DNA from: Mogibacterium neglectum | Lineage (GTDB): Bacteria; Bacillota; Clostridia; Peptostreptococcales; Anaerovoracaceae | Direction: 5' to 3' | NCBI RefSeq assembly: GCF_030644205.1 | Contig: NZ_CP128647.1 | Coordinates: forward strand, 1,426,001 to 1,490,000 | DNA: 64,000 bases | In this document: positions 19,584 to 28,392 of the stretch, piece after piece | Layout of the letters: each line of letters opens with the position of its first letter | Position numbering within the stretch: the first letter of the stretch is position 1 | The notes under the pieces: model-generated | What the model was told of the DNA's origin: nothing | Database searches by the model: none | What the model saw: only the letters and a program-made list of their open reading frames with translations | Program-made: the position numbers and the translations under genes

Positions 19584-20846
19584 CTACATTCCGTACTTAA
19601 CTAACAGGAATACCATAGAAATAGCTACTGATCCTAGCATAAACGGCATTCCGACGCGCAGATAGCTCTTAAATGTAATCGGGTATCCGTGCTTGGTACT
19701 GATATCTGAGAGTACTACGTTTGCCGAAGCTCCAATCATCGTTCCATTTCCTCCAAGACAAGCTCCAAGTGAAATTGCCCACCACAGTGGTTCGACATCC
19801 ATGCCGTCTGCCTTTAATGCGAGCACTAATGGAATCAGCGTTGCTACGAACGGTATGTTATCGAGGAACGACGACAGAATAGCTGATGCCCATAGCAATA
19901 TTAGCATCATCATAACTGGGTGGCCTTCTGTCTTCTCGATTACCACAGCCGCCATCTGCTTGATAACTCCAGTTTCCGTAAGTCCTCCAACTACTACGAA
20001 GAGCGACATGAAGAACGCAATAGTCGTCCACTCTACATCCTGAATAGCATTCTCAACGCTTGTACCACCTATAATAAGCATAATTGCTGCTGCCGCAAGC
20101 GCAATTACAGATGATTCAATTCCTAGCCTATCATGGAATATAAATCCCAAAATTACGAGGCAGATAACTACAACTCCCTTGATGAGTAAAGGCCTATCAG
20201 TAATCGATTTATTAGGATCAAGATTCATAATCTTGGATGTATCAAGTCCCTCTACCTCAATCTCCTTCTTATACTCGAAGCGCATCGTGATAATCATGAA
20301 TACGATTACAAGCACAACGGCAAAGCCAGTGTTTTCGAGAAAGTCCATAAAAGAGAGTTTTGCAGCACTTCCAATCATGATATTTGGAGGGTCACCGATG
20401 AGTGTTGCCGTACCTCCGACATTAGATGCGAGAATCTGCGTCATCAAAAATGGTACCGGATTAATCTCAAGCATCTTCGCAATAGCGATAGTCATCGGTC
20501 CGACGAGCAGTACCGTCGTTACGTTATCTAATATTCCAGATAGAATTGCGGTGATTAAGATAAAAGCAATCATTATCTTCCACGGATCTCCATGCACCAC
20601 CTTTGCCGCCTTAATTGCGACATATTCGAACAGTCCCGACTGTCTGATTACAGCGACCAATGTCATCATTCCCACGAGAACACCAATGGTATTGAAGTCG
20701 ATATAGGAGAGTGCTTTCTCACCGCTCATAACACCTGTGAATACGAGTACCACAGCACCAGCGAGAGCAGCCGCCGCTCTATGAACCTTTTCACTCATGA
20801 TCAGTCCGATGACGACCACGAACACTACAATAGCAATAACTTCCAT
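19584..20846 (-). CDS. ArsB/NhaD-type ion transporter
   Basis: 420 residues with about 11 membrane segments. Two pseudo-symmetric motifs typical of the ion-transporter superfamily are visible: G-G-T-A-T-L-I-G-D-P-P-N near residue 140, and G-N-G-T-M-I-G-A-S-A-N near residue 375. Members move arsenite, sodium/protons or organic anions, and the substrate cannot be chosen from sequence. No arsenate reductase or ArsR is nearby, which argues against a dedicated arsenic operon. A CDF metal exporter lies just upstream. Confidence 0.85.
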   Translation of the reverse strand: MEVIAIVVFVVVIGLIMSEKVHRAAAALAGAVVLVFTGVMSGEKALSYIDFNTIGVLVGMMTLVAVIRQSGLFEYVAIKAAKVVHGDPWKIMIAFILITAILSGILDNVTTVLLVGPMTIAIAKMLEINPVPFLMTQILASNVGGTATLIGDPPNIMIGSAAKLSFMDFLENTGFAVVLVIVFMIITMRFEYKKEIEVEGLDTSKIMNLDPNKSITDRPLLIKGVVVICLVILGFIFHDRLGIESSVIALAAAAIMLIIGGTSVENAIQDVEWTTIAFFMSLFVVVGGLTETGVIKQMAAVVIEKTEGHPVMMMLILLWASAILSSFLDNIPFVATLIPLVLALKADGMDVEPLWWAISLGACLGGNGTMIGASANVVLSDISTKHGYPITFKSYLRVGMPFMLGSVAISMVFLLVKYGM

Positions 20847-20868
20847 TACTTACCCCCTTACACTTTGA

Positions 20869-21987
20869 TCAGTCACTTACATCCAGATCAACTGTGATTT
20901 TCACTTCGTATTCTGGATATTTGGACTTAATCTTGTTTAGTATATTATCGCGAACCTGTATCCTGTCCGGGGCATCGAAATCCACGATTATATCGAATAG
21001 CATCAGCATCTTCTCTTCATCCAAGTAGAATCCATGCATCTGCAGCACGAACTCTTCCGACATCACAATTCTCGTGATATCGCTCTTGATTCTGAGCGCC
21101 TTATCATCAGTCGTATTCATCGAATATACACCGACTGTAGCAATGGCAATACCATATTTCTTATATATCTTTTCCTGAATCAGCCTTGTGAGTTCATCAA
21201 TCGTCGCAGCTGTATAAGTATCTGGAACTTCGATATGAACCTCGCCAATCACGGTATTAGGTCCATAGTTATGAAGTAGCAAGTCGTATGCCCCATTTAT
21301 CCCATCTATCTCTAGGATTGTATCTTTGATTTCTTTCGTAAGCCCACTATCTGCTCTTTCTCCTAGAATCTTACTTATGTTCTCTCGGAGCATATCTATA
21401 CCGGCCTTTATGATGAATGCTGCTATAAATGCACCTAGATAAGCCTCAAGGCTTATGTCAGATACAATGTAAATTCCTGCTGCTACTAGTGTCGAAATCG
21501 AGATAATGGAATCAAATAGCGCATCACTCCCTGATGCTACAAGAGATTCTGAATTAATCTTGATTCCAACGGATTTTACATATCTTCCGAGTAGCAGCTT
21601 CACAGCGACTGCTGCTCCTATTATCACTAGTGATACGCTCGAATATGACGGTGTTTCAGGATGTAATATATTCTTTACAGATTCCTGAAATGCTGTAATA
21701 CCGGCATAGAGTACGATTACCGCAATAACCATTGCTGTAAGTTCTTCATATCTTCCATGCCCCAGAGGGTGATGTCTATCGGGTGCTTTACCAGCAAGAC
21801 GAGTTCCCACAATTGTAATAATCGAAGATAATGCATCGCTCAGATTATTTAGAGCATCCATGACGATAGCGATGGAGTTAGTAGCAGTCCCTATAACTGC
21901 TTTAAAACCCGCCAAAAGCACGTTGGCAATTATCCCTATTACACTTGTCCTAATTATTATTCTATTTCTATTAGTCTGTTCATTCAT
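20869..21987 (-). CDS. Cation diffusion facilitator (metal efflux)
   Basis: 372-residue CDF exporter of divalent metals (Zn, Mn, Fe or Co) in exchange for protons. Six membrane segments fill residues 10-210. Metal-site residues are visible in M-D-A-L-N-N-L-S-D-A (TM2) and S-D-A-L-F-D (TM5). The loop H-H-P-L-G-H-G-R-Y-E lies near residue 72. The cytoplasmic dimerisation domain follows, and the chain is longer than the 300-residue minimum because of an extended C-terminus. GGAGG lies ten bases before the ATG. Confidence 0.9.
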   Translation of the reverse strand: MNEQTNRNRIIIRTSVIGIIANVLLAGFKAVIGTATNSIAIVMDALNNLSDALSSIITIVGTRLAGKAPDRHHPLGHGRYEELTAMVIAVIVLYAGITAFQESVKNILHPETPSYSSVSLVIIGAAVAVKLLLGRYVKSVGIKINSESLVASGSDALFDSIISISTLVAAGIYIVSDISLEAYLGAFIAAFIIKAGIDMLRENISKILGERADSGLTKEIKDTILEIDGINGAYDLLLHNYGPNTVIGEVHIEVPDTYTAATIDELTRLIQEKIYKKYGIAIATVGVYSMNTTDDKALRIKSDITRIVMSEEFVLQMHGFYLDEEKMLMLFDIIVDFDAPDRIQVRDNILNKIKSKYPEYEVKITVDLDVSD

Positions 21988-22040
21988 AAATCTAAAACCT
22001 CCACAAGTTTATCTCATCCAATCACACTTTTTCAATATAG

Positions 22041-22427
22041 CTATTCACTTAACTTGCTGTTAGCTTTGCTTTGAAATTTGTCATTCGAGATTATAAATCT
22101 CTCGTGTGTACCCTCTCCGATTTTATCTTTCTCGTCAAATGCAGATACCCTGAACACCAATCTCCGCCCAGAAGCCTCGATGAGTTCGGATTCGCATCTC
22201 ACGCGCATTCCGATAGGTGTCGCAGCTAAGTGCTTGACCTTGATACTCGTCCCTACAGAACCCTTTCCTTCATCAAGTTCAGACTTAACAGAATCAGCAG
22301 CTGTTCCTTCCATTAGCGCGACCATCGCAGGTGTTGCATACACTTCTAAGTCTCCGCTCCCCATGCTCCTCGCTGTGAGCTCCTTTGTCACGATAATTTC
22401 CTTAAAACCTTTAATTCCTGTATCCAT
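22041..22427 (-). CDS. Hot-dog thioesterase, FlK-like
   Basis: About 128 residues with the single hot-dog fold of the fluoroacetyl-CoA thioesterase-like family. Likely acyl-CoA hydrolase, substrate unknown. The segment around A-T-P-A-M-V-A-L-M-E-G-T-A keeps the Thr and Glu of the FlK triad, and V-K-H-L-A-A-T-P-I-G supplies the His. ATG at 22427 is chosen because GGAG is seven bases upstream. Confidence 0.8.
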   Translation of the reverse strand: MDTGIKGFKEIIVTKELTARSMGSGDLEVYATPAMVALMEGTAADSVKSELDEGKGSVGTSIKVKHLAATPIGMRVRCESELIEASGRRLVFRVSAFDEKDKIGEGTHERFIISNDKFQSKANSKLSE

Positions 22428-22519
22428 CTCTGTTCTCCAAACTGTTATTATATGCTTGTGCCTAAAATCCTTCAAACAAATTATAGAATTAAGTGCATTC
22501 GAGTGATTAGTATATGATG

Positions 22520-24883
22520 CTAAACATAGAGCCTAAAATGCCCTTCATGTAAGCATTTAATCACCCTTCCTACGATATCACCACCTTCTCCACATGGCAG
22601 CACGACCGACTGGCTGCTAAACGCATTATTTAGAATCCTAACATCGTGTTCACGTCTGCTCTTTAGCCTTGCAGCAGGGAATCTGTGCTCGGTCTGCATT
22701 AACGGATAGTTCCCTTCTGAAACACTAGCCTTCTCTAAGCTCCAGCGAACATCACTTGCCCCAAGCGCCTTAAGCACTTGGATACTCATGTGATTATATG
22801 CGTTTAATCCATAGTCCGCAGTAACTTCCGCTCCTATTTCTATCATCTTTCGTAGCCAGCCGAGATTTGATATGAAGATGCCTCTCGTAAGCGCAAGTTT
22901 TACCACCCACTCATAATTTTCCTGTAAAATCTGTTCCTCGATTCCCTTTGTCACGCTTCCTATATAAGGGACTATTTCTGGTGGCAAAGACTCACTACCT
23001 CTGCATAGTTCAGTCACTATTCCTGCCATTGGTAGCAGCACTTTATATGATAATCCTGGCACTGCTCCAGTTCTTGAGCTAAGAACCGAAGCTCCGCCAT
23101 CTGCCTCGAAAGTACGCCAATCGTCTATGCTGCTGAAATATAACTCGAAGCTTTGTGATTCCTGAAGTTTTCCGCTCTGCTGTTCTTTATTTATAGTCCC
23201 AGATCGTCCTAGCAAATCATGAAGTTCAGAGATGACGAATTCTATATCAAACTCATTTCTTCTAAACTCTAACGTCTTACTAAGTTCAGATAGGCAGCAT
23301 CTACGAAGTGAGTTTAACTCCGAAGTCTTTACCCTAATCTGGGAATCGCCTATTATTCTGAGTTCACTTAGTTCAAATGGTGTATTCCCAGTCTTCGAGA
23401 GTGCCGTTTCATATCTCTCAACCGGTGTTGGGCTTTCATAATCGAAGTCAAAAGGTCCAGCCTCCACACTTACACTCTTCTGCATGCAGCTTGGCCATCT
23501 GTCATCGTCCGGTAGCTTTACTGTGTGTGATTTAAGCACAAGCATATTCCCTTCTATATTCAAGGTCATATTGATCTTACGGCGACGCTTAACTTTTCTG
23601 GTGTCCTCATCTTCAAAGAAAGTTGCCCCCTTATACGACTGCCGTGCAACTTCAAGTTGAGACTTCTTAGAGGTCCTGCGTACTATATCACCAACCGATA
23701 TATTTCCTCTAAAATCTCCAATTCTATACCTCTCAGTACCCAGTTCCTTAACGTAGCTCAGCACCGTGCTTGATAGAGGTGCATCTCCTCTGCCATATAT
23801 CTCGGCACCATCTCCGATCTCTGGTTCTCTACTAGTAACTATATCCACTAGTGTCGATCCCTTCTTAGTAGCAATGACGCTACCCATATCAAGTCCTTGA
23901 TTCTTAACGATATCCCCAGACATAAGGCTATTTCCGCTCTCACCCCTCAGATATGCATCGGTAAACTCTCCTCTATTAAATATCTGTAGAAGCGCCTCCC
24001 TGTCTTCATTCGAAACTTCTATATATCCCTCATCTTGATACATATCTATGTATTTGCGATATATAGAAGTCACGATTGCTACGTACTCAGCCGATTTGAG
24101 CCTACCCTCGATCTTGAAGGAAGCTGCACCGGCAGCGATGAGCCCGCCGAGTTCATCCAGAAGGCACATATCGCGCGGGCTCATCGGGTGGCTCGCCGCC
24201 GCGAGCCGCCTGCCGTCCTCGCCGTAGCTCCTATATGCGAGGCGGCAGGGCTGCGCGCAGCTTCCCCGATTGCCACTCCGGCCTCCATAATATCTGCTGT
24301 ATTGGCACTGGCCGGAGTAGCATATGCAGATGGCGCCGTGCACGAACACTTCGACCTCAAAATCCGAGACACTATCTGATCCGATCCTGCATATATCCTC
24401 GATTTCTGGCAGGGCCAGCTCACGAGCTACCACTACGCGCTTATAACCGAGCTCGTGAGCTACCTTTGCGCTATTTGCATCTGTGATAGTCGCTTGTGTA
24501 GACATATGTAGCTCTAGGTCTGGAAGCGCTCTACGAACCAGTTCACCGAGTCCAAGGTCCTGCACGATAATCGCATCGACTCCGGAATCATGTAGAAATG
24601 AAGCATATCTAAGTGCAGTCTCAAGCTCATCATCACTTAAAAGAGTATTCATAGTAACATAAACCTTCACCCCACGTTTATGAGCATAATCTAGCGCTAG
24701 CACTAATTCATCATCATTAAAATTTTGAGCGCCAGCACGAGCATTGAAAAGCTGCCCACCAACATATATCGCATCAGCTCCATTCTCTACAGCAGCCAGA
24801 AATTGCTCCATTCCCCCTGCCGGAACCAAAAGCTCTACTTTGTTACTATTTATGTTTCTTCGTTTACTTTTAGCCCTCTCCAT
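22520..24883 (-). CDS. U32-family peptidase / RNA hydroxylation-type protein
   Basis: 787 residues. The N-terminal U32 domain begins L-L-V-P-A-G-G and includes Y-V-G-G-Q-L-F-N-A-R. Its cysteine-bearing core reads H-G-A-I-C-I-C-Y-S-G-Q-C, then S-C-A-Q-P-C-R (residues 185-225). A DUF3656-like collagenase region follows. Characterised relatives (TrhP/YegQ, RlhA) act in tRNA or rRNA hydroxylation, so protease annotation may be misleading. The ribosome binding site is weak (GGCGGT next to ATG). It is first in a seven-gene minus-strand run ending at uvrA. A GC-rich patch lies inside, at 24160-24330. Confidence 0.88.
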   Translation of the reverse strand: MERAKSKRRNINSNKVELLVPAGGMEQFLAAVENGADAIYVGGQLFNARAGAQNFNDDELVLALDYAHKRGVKVYVTMNTLLSDDELETALRYASFLHDSGVDAIIVQDLGLGELVRRALPDLELHMSTQATITDANSAKVAHELGYKRVVVARELALPEIEDICRIGSDSVSDFEVEVFVHGAICICYSGQCQYSRYYGGRSGNRGSCAQPCRLAYRSYGEDGRRLAAASHPMSPRDMCLLDELGGLIAAGAASFKIEGRLKSAEYVAIVTSIYRKYIDMYQDEGYIEVSNEDREALLQIFNRGEFTDAYLRGESGNSLMSGDIVKNQGLDMGSVIATKKGSTLVDIVTSREPEIGDGAEIYGRGDAPLSSTVLSYVKELGTERYRIGDFRGNISVGDIVRRTSKKSQLEVARQSYKGATFFEDEDTRKVKRRRKINMTLNIEGNMLVLKSHTVKLPDDDRWPSCMQKSVSVEAGPFDFDYESPTPVERYETALSKTGNTPFELSELRIIGDSQIRVKTSELNSLRRCCLSELSKTLEFRRNEFDIEFVISELHDLLGRSGTINKEQQSGKLQESQSFELYFSSIDDWRTFEADGGASVLSSRTGAVPGLSYKVLLPMAGIVTELCRGSESLPPEIVPYIGSVTKGIEEQILQENYEWVVKLALTRGIFISNLGWLRKMIEIGAEVTADYGLNAYNHMSIQVLKALGASDVRWSLEKASVSEGNYPLMQTEHRFPAARLKSRREHDVRILNNAFSSQSVVLPCGEGGDIVGRVIKCLHEGHFRLYV

Positions 24884-24953
24884 ACCGCCATTCTCTGTAT
24901 ATCTCTACATTTTACAATCATTTAATCTTTTATTAATTACAATATATCACTTT

Positions 24954-24959
24954 ATTATA
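24954..24959 (-). promoter_or_regulatory. Possible -10 of the U32-to-uvrA gene run
   Basis: TATAAT on the minus strand, about 70 bases before the U32 start. The -35 (TTATAA, spacing 16) is weak. Confidence 0.4.
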
Positions 24960-25008
24960 CACTCTTAATCGTATTTTATAATTATTAATCACAGAAAAAA
25001 GCAATAAA

Positions 25009-25035
25009 AGACCGCACACAAGTGGATGCGGTCTT
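25009..25035 (-). terminator. Terminator of the aminotransferase gene
   Basis: AAGACCGCA and its complement form a 9-bp stem. The minus strand continues TTTATTGCTTTTTT. Confidence 0.85.
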
Positions 25036-25086
25036 GACTGAATTGTATATATGTAAGTCTAGCATATATATTATATATAAGCTAAG

Positions 25087-26280
25087 TTACTTAGCCTTGT
25101 ATGCTTCGAGCCCTGTACGAATCAGCTGACAAGCTCTCTTGATATAGCTACTCTCTAGAACGTAAGCAATGCGAATCTCACTCTTACCATTTCCCAATGT
25201 CGAGTAGAATCCAGCAGCAGGTGCAAACATGACAGTTTCATTATTATCCCTATACTCAGTAAGCAAGAACATTAGGAAATCTTCAGCATCATCTATAGGA
25301 AGATCAACCATCATATAAAATGCCCCACCAGGCTTATGACATATTACATCGGGAATTTGCATAATTTCTTCATATGCAGTATCCCTTCTCTTGCAATATT
25401 CCTCATTCATCTCTTCATAGTACGAACTAGGAAGCTTAAAAAGTTCAGTAGATCCAATCTGCTCTAGTGTAGAAACACAAAGCCTTGATTGTGCCAGCTT
25501 GATTATTCCTGTCATTAATTCTTCATTTTTAGACGCCACAAATCCTATTCTAGCTCCGCATGCAGAAAATCTCTTTGAAACAGAGTCGATAACAATCAAG
25601 TTTTTCTTTAACTTATCTATATTAGCAAAGCTTCGCGGCTTAATACCATCATATACATATTCTCTATATGCCTCATCTGCAATCAGCCAGAGATCGTTTT
25701 CAATAACAAAATCTGCTATTATATCCATCTCTTCAGCTGTAAGCGCAAGTCCTGTTGGGTTGCCCGGATTAATACAGACGATGACCTTGGTTTTATCTGT
25801 CAAGGCAGCCTCTAGCCTGTCTCTGGATGCGTACCGATATCCTTCCTTTGAGCTTGTTGGAATCGGGCATATGCTTCCACCTCTTACGAGTGCAAAAGTC
25901 TGATAATTGCTATAGAACGGTTCTGCAATAAGAATTTCATCACCAGGATCTATAATTGCGGTAAATGTCATAGTGAGAGCCTCTGAAGCACCCATGGTAA
26001 CAACGATATCCGTAGGTTTATATTCAATGCTGTACTCTCTCTTATAATAGTCACAAATAGATTCTAGGAACTTGATGTCACCTTGAGACTGCTCGTACAT
26101 AAGAACATCTTCATCAAAAGCGCGAACAGCATCCATAAAACATTTAGGCGTCTTTATATCAGGCTGTCCGATATTTAAATAATATATCTTAACGCCAGAT
26201 TCCTGAACTTCAGTTGCAATAGGGTTAAATTTCCTAATGGGCGAAAATTCCATCGCCTGTGAATTTCTGCTTAATTTCAT
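25087..26280 (-). CDS. Class I/II pyridoxal-phosphate aminotransferase
   Basis: About 397 residues of fold-type I aminotransferase (AspC/AraT-like). Features are Y-L-N-I-G-Q-P-D near residue 36, G-A-S-E-A-L near residue 97, N-P-G-N-P-T-G near residue 172, a D-E-A-Y-R-E-Y segment, and the PLP lysine in S-V-S-K-R-F-S near residue 237. The substrate is unknown. It lies next to an amino acid importer, consistent with amino acid catabolism. The start is the ATG at 26280, where AAAGAG has usable spacing. Confidence 0.9.
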   Translation of the reverse strand: MKLSRNSQAMEFSPIRKFNPIATEVQESGVKIYYLNIGQPDIKTPKCFMDAVRAFDEDVLMYEQSQGDIKFLESICDYYKREYSIEYKPTDIVVTMGASEALTMTFTAIIDPGDEILIAEPFYSNYQTFALVRGGSICPIPTSSKEGYRYASRDRLEAALTDKTKVIVCINPGNPTGLALTAEEMDIIADFVIENDLWLIADEAYREYVYDGIKPRSFANIDKLKKNLIVIDSVSKRFSACGARIGFVASKNEELMTGIIKLAQSRLCVSTLEQIGSTELFKLPSSYYEEMNEEYCKRRDTAYEEIMQIPDVICHKPGGAFYMMVDLPIDDAEDFLMFLLTEYRDNNETVMFAPAAGFYSTLGNGKSEIRIAYVLESSYIKRACQLIRTGLEAYKAK

Positions 26281-26424
26281 ATACCGCATCTCTTTCTGTA
26301 AAAATAAATAATTATTTTCTCAATTATTTATATTGTAGCACAATTAAATCATTTTGTACCCATTTACGTACATACTATAACTTTTAATTTAATTATCGTA
26401 CTGATTAAAAAATCAAATAGCTTT

Positions 26425-27066
26425 TTAGTACTGTGAATATTTTGCTTCCGCCCTGCTTAGCCCAAGAGTCATAATAAAGGTAAACAGTAAATAAATACCT
26501 GCAGCTAGTACATATGGAATAAGGGTTCCATCACGATTAACTATACCTTGAGATACCTTCATCATCTCAGCTAACGTGATAGTCGAAGCGAGAGCCGTGT
26601 CCTTGATAAGCGTAATTACCTCATTTGAAATCGGGGGAATTACTATGCGGAACATCTGTGGAATTACCACTTTAGCGAGAGTCTGCCTCTGCGCAAATCC
26701 TAGAGAGTAAGCCGCTTCATATTGTCCCTTATCTATGCTGTTAAATCCTCCTCTATATATTTCAGCAAAGTATGCCGCATAATTGATCGCGAACGTCAGC
26801 ACAGCTGTTGGAAATGCCTCCATACGAATTCCAAGCTGAATAGGGAAAAAGAAATAAAAGAAGAACAATTGGAGCATAAGCGGTGTTCCTCTGAATATAA
26901 ATACGAAAGTCTTACAAAACCACCTCAATGGGGCAATCTTACTTTGTTCTCCGAGGCATATCGGTAGTCCAAGTGGTAGCGACAAGACCAACGTTAACGC
27001 GAATAACTTTAGCGATATCAGTGCCCCGCTAATCAATACCGGCATAATCTCCTTTATGTAAGCCAT
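26425..27066 (-). CDS. Polar amino acid ABC transporter permease
   Basis: About 213 residues, HisM/GlnP family, with roughly five membrane segments. The permease N-terminal helix is followed by the P-L-M-L-Q-L-F-F-F-Y segment, and the ATPase-contact EAA loop reads E-A-A-Y-S-L-G-F-A. AAGGAG is six bases before the ATG at 27066 (an adjacent ATG at 27069 is possible). It follows the binding-protein gene after a strong intercistronic hairpin. No ATPase gene follows, so it must borrow one from elsewhere. Confidence 0.9.
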   Translation of the reverse strand: MAYIKEIMPVLISGALISLKLFALTLVLSLPLGLPICLGEQSKIAPLRWFCKTFVFIFRGTPLMLQLFFFYFFFPIQLGIRMEAFPTAVLTFAINYAAYFAEIYRGGFNSIDKGQYEAAYSLGFAQRQTLAKVVIPQMFRIVIPPISNEVITLIKDTALASTITLAEMMKVSQGIVNRDGTLIPYVLAAGIYLLFTFIMTLGLSRAEAKYSQY

Positions 27067-27086
27067 CATAATCTCCTTCAACATCT

Positions 27087-27115
27087 ATAGCCAATGCCAG
27101 CTAGGCATTGGCTAT
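27087..27115 (-). other. Intercistronic hairpin between binding protein and permease genes
   Basis: A perfect 12-bp stem, ATAGCCAATGCC with its complement, and a 5-base loop. No T-tract follows, so it is more likely an mRNA-stabilising or rate-setting structure that raises binding-protein yield than a full terminator. Confidence 0.75.
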
Positions 27116-27141
27116 GCAAATTAGATATACTAACAATATTC

Positions 27142-27975
27142 CTATTTATCATATCCTTCAAATACCACCAAATCCTTACCAAACCATTTCTCGCTGATTT
27201 TCTGGGCTTCACCACTATCAATAATCTCTTTGAAAGCCTTATTGAATTCTTTAGTGAGTTTCTTATCACCCTTTCGGAAGCCTACAGCATAGTAGTCAGC
27301 GCCGAAGTTAAATGGGGACTCATATAGTTTATCCTTGTTTTCATTGTTATAAATCGCATAAACTTCATCGATTGCTACCGCTTTGATACGACCTGCCTTC
27401 ATATCTAGGATAGCTTCGTCATACGTCTTATATTCTGATATATTATTCTTAAACTCATTGTACTTATCGTTCTTCTTGATAACCTCTAGTGCAGATGAAT
27501 CAGCTTGTGTACCAATTTTAATATTCTTAAGATCATCGGCACTATTGACTTTCACATTTGGATCGAGTGACATGATTAGTATTCTATTCTTAAGATACTT
27601 GTTTGATAAAGACATACTTTTCTGTCTGTTAGAAGTTGCAGACATGCCGTTCCACACGCAGTCGATGTTCTTTGACTTGAGTTCCCCCTCCTTAGCGGAC
27701 CAATCGATGGGTTGGAACTTAACCTTAATTCCCATCTTCTTAGTAACAGCTCTAGCTAGGTCAATATCAAAACCGACTAGCTTATCAGCTTTGTCCCTAA
27801 ATCCCATAGGCGCAAAAGTATCATCGAGACCAACGACAAGTGTTCCCTTATTCTTGACATATTCAAGGTCAGATTTTGAATTAGTTCCACATCCTGTAAG
27901 TCCGATTGATGTCATAATAATCAATGTGAAAGCAATACATCTAATCATGTTCTTTACCACTATTTTATTTTTCAT
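27142..27975 (-). CDS. Amino acid ABC transporter binding lipoprotein
   Basis: 277-residue SBP family 3 protein. A signal peptide with lipobox L-T-G-C places it on the outer face of the membrane. The mature start has the family pattern G-T-L-V-V-G-L-D-D-T-F-A-P-M-G-F and G-F-D-I-D-L-A. The ligand is a polar or charged amino acid or cystine and cannot be resolved. It is the first gene of a two-gene transcript with a long leader. Confidence 0.92.
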   Translation of the reverse strand: MKNKIVVKNMIRCIAFTLIIMTSIGLTGCGTNSKSDLEYVKNKGTLVVGLDDTFAPMGFRDKADKLVGFDIDLARAVTKKMGIKVKFQPIDWSAKEGELKSKNIDCVWNGMSATSNRQKSMSLSNKYLKNRILIMSLDPNVKVNSADDLKNIKIGTQADSSALEVIKKNDKYNEFKNNISEYKTYDEAILDMKAGRIKAVAIDEVYAIYNNENKDKLYESPFNFGADYYAVGFRKGDKKLTKEFNKAFKEIIDSGEAQKISEKWFGKDLVVFEGYDK

Positions 27976-28176
27976 AGCTTCTCTCCATTACATTTCTAGT
28001 TCTTAATAAAATTTAAAATTCTTCACTATTAATACACATCACTACTTGTTCGTATCAGACTAAGCTTCTATCATCTTCCTAAATATACATATGTAGGAAT
28101 CATCTCTACTGATTAAAACCTAATCTAAACAATCCGCTTTCAATTTAGCACAGTAAAGTAGTAATGTGATAGTGTA

Positions 28177-28205
28177 ATGTTAGCATCTGTTACTATGCAT
28201 GTCAA
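28177..28205 (-). promoter_or_regulatory. Promoter of the amino acid ABC genes
   Basis: TTGACA, 17 bases, TAACAT on the minus strand, about 195 bases before the binding-protein start. Confidence 0.6.
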
Positions 28206-28321
28206 CGGGTAATTTTAAACATTATTTACTTGTACATATTTTATCGATGATAATTTTTTTACACACATTAAATAATAAATTTGTATTTTTATCGATAATT
28301 TGAGCTTATTTTTTGTTTCTA

Positions 28322-28351
28322 TTGACAACGTATTAAATTTTCTTGTATAAT
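28322..28351 (+). promoter_or_regulatory. Promoter of the NSS symporter gene
   Basis: Both hexamers are consensus: TTGACA, 18 bases, TATAAT. The leader is about 35 bases. Confidence 0.9.
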
Positions 28352-28392
28352 ACCAACATTCGAAACGAGAAATTTAACCGGAGGAACAAAAA

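Larger units (their letters stand above)
27976..28392. other. Divergent intergenic region, binding protein / NSS symporter
   Basis: 417 AT-rich bases with a good promoter on each strand. The minus-strand leader is about 195 bases and includes small inverted repeats. I see no known riboswitch or T-box sequence. Confidence 0.55.
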
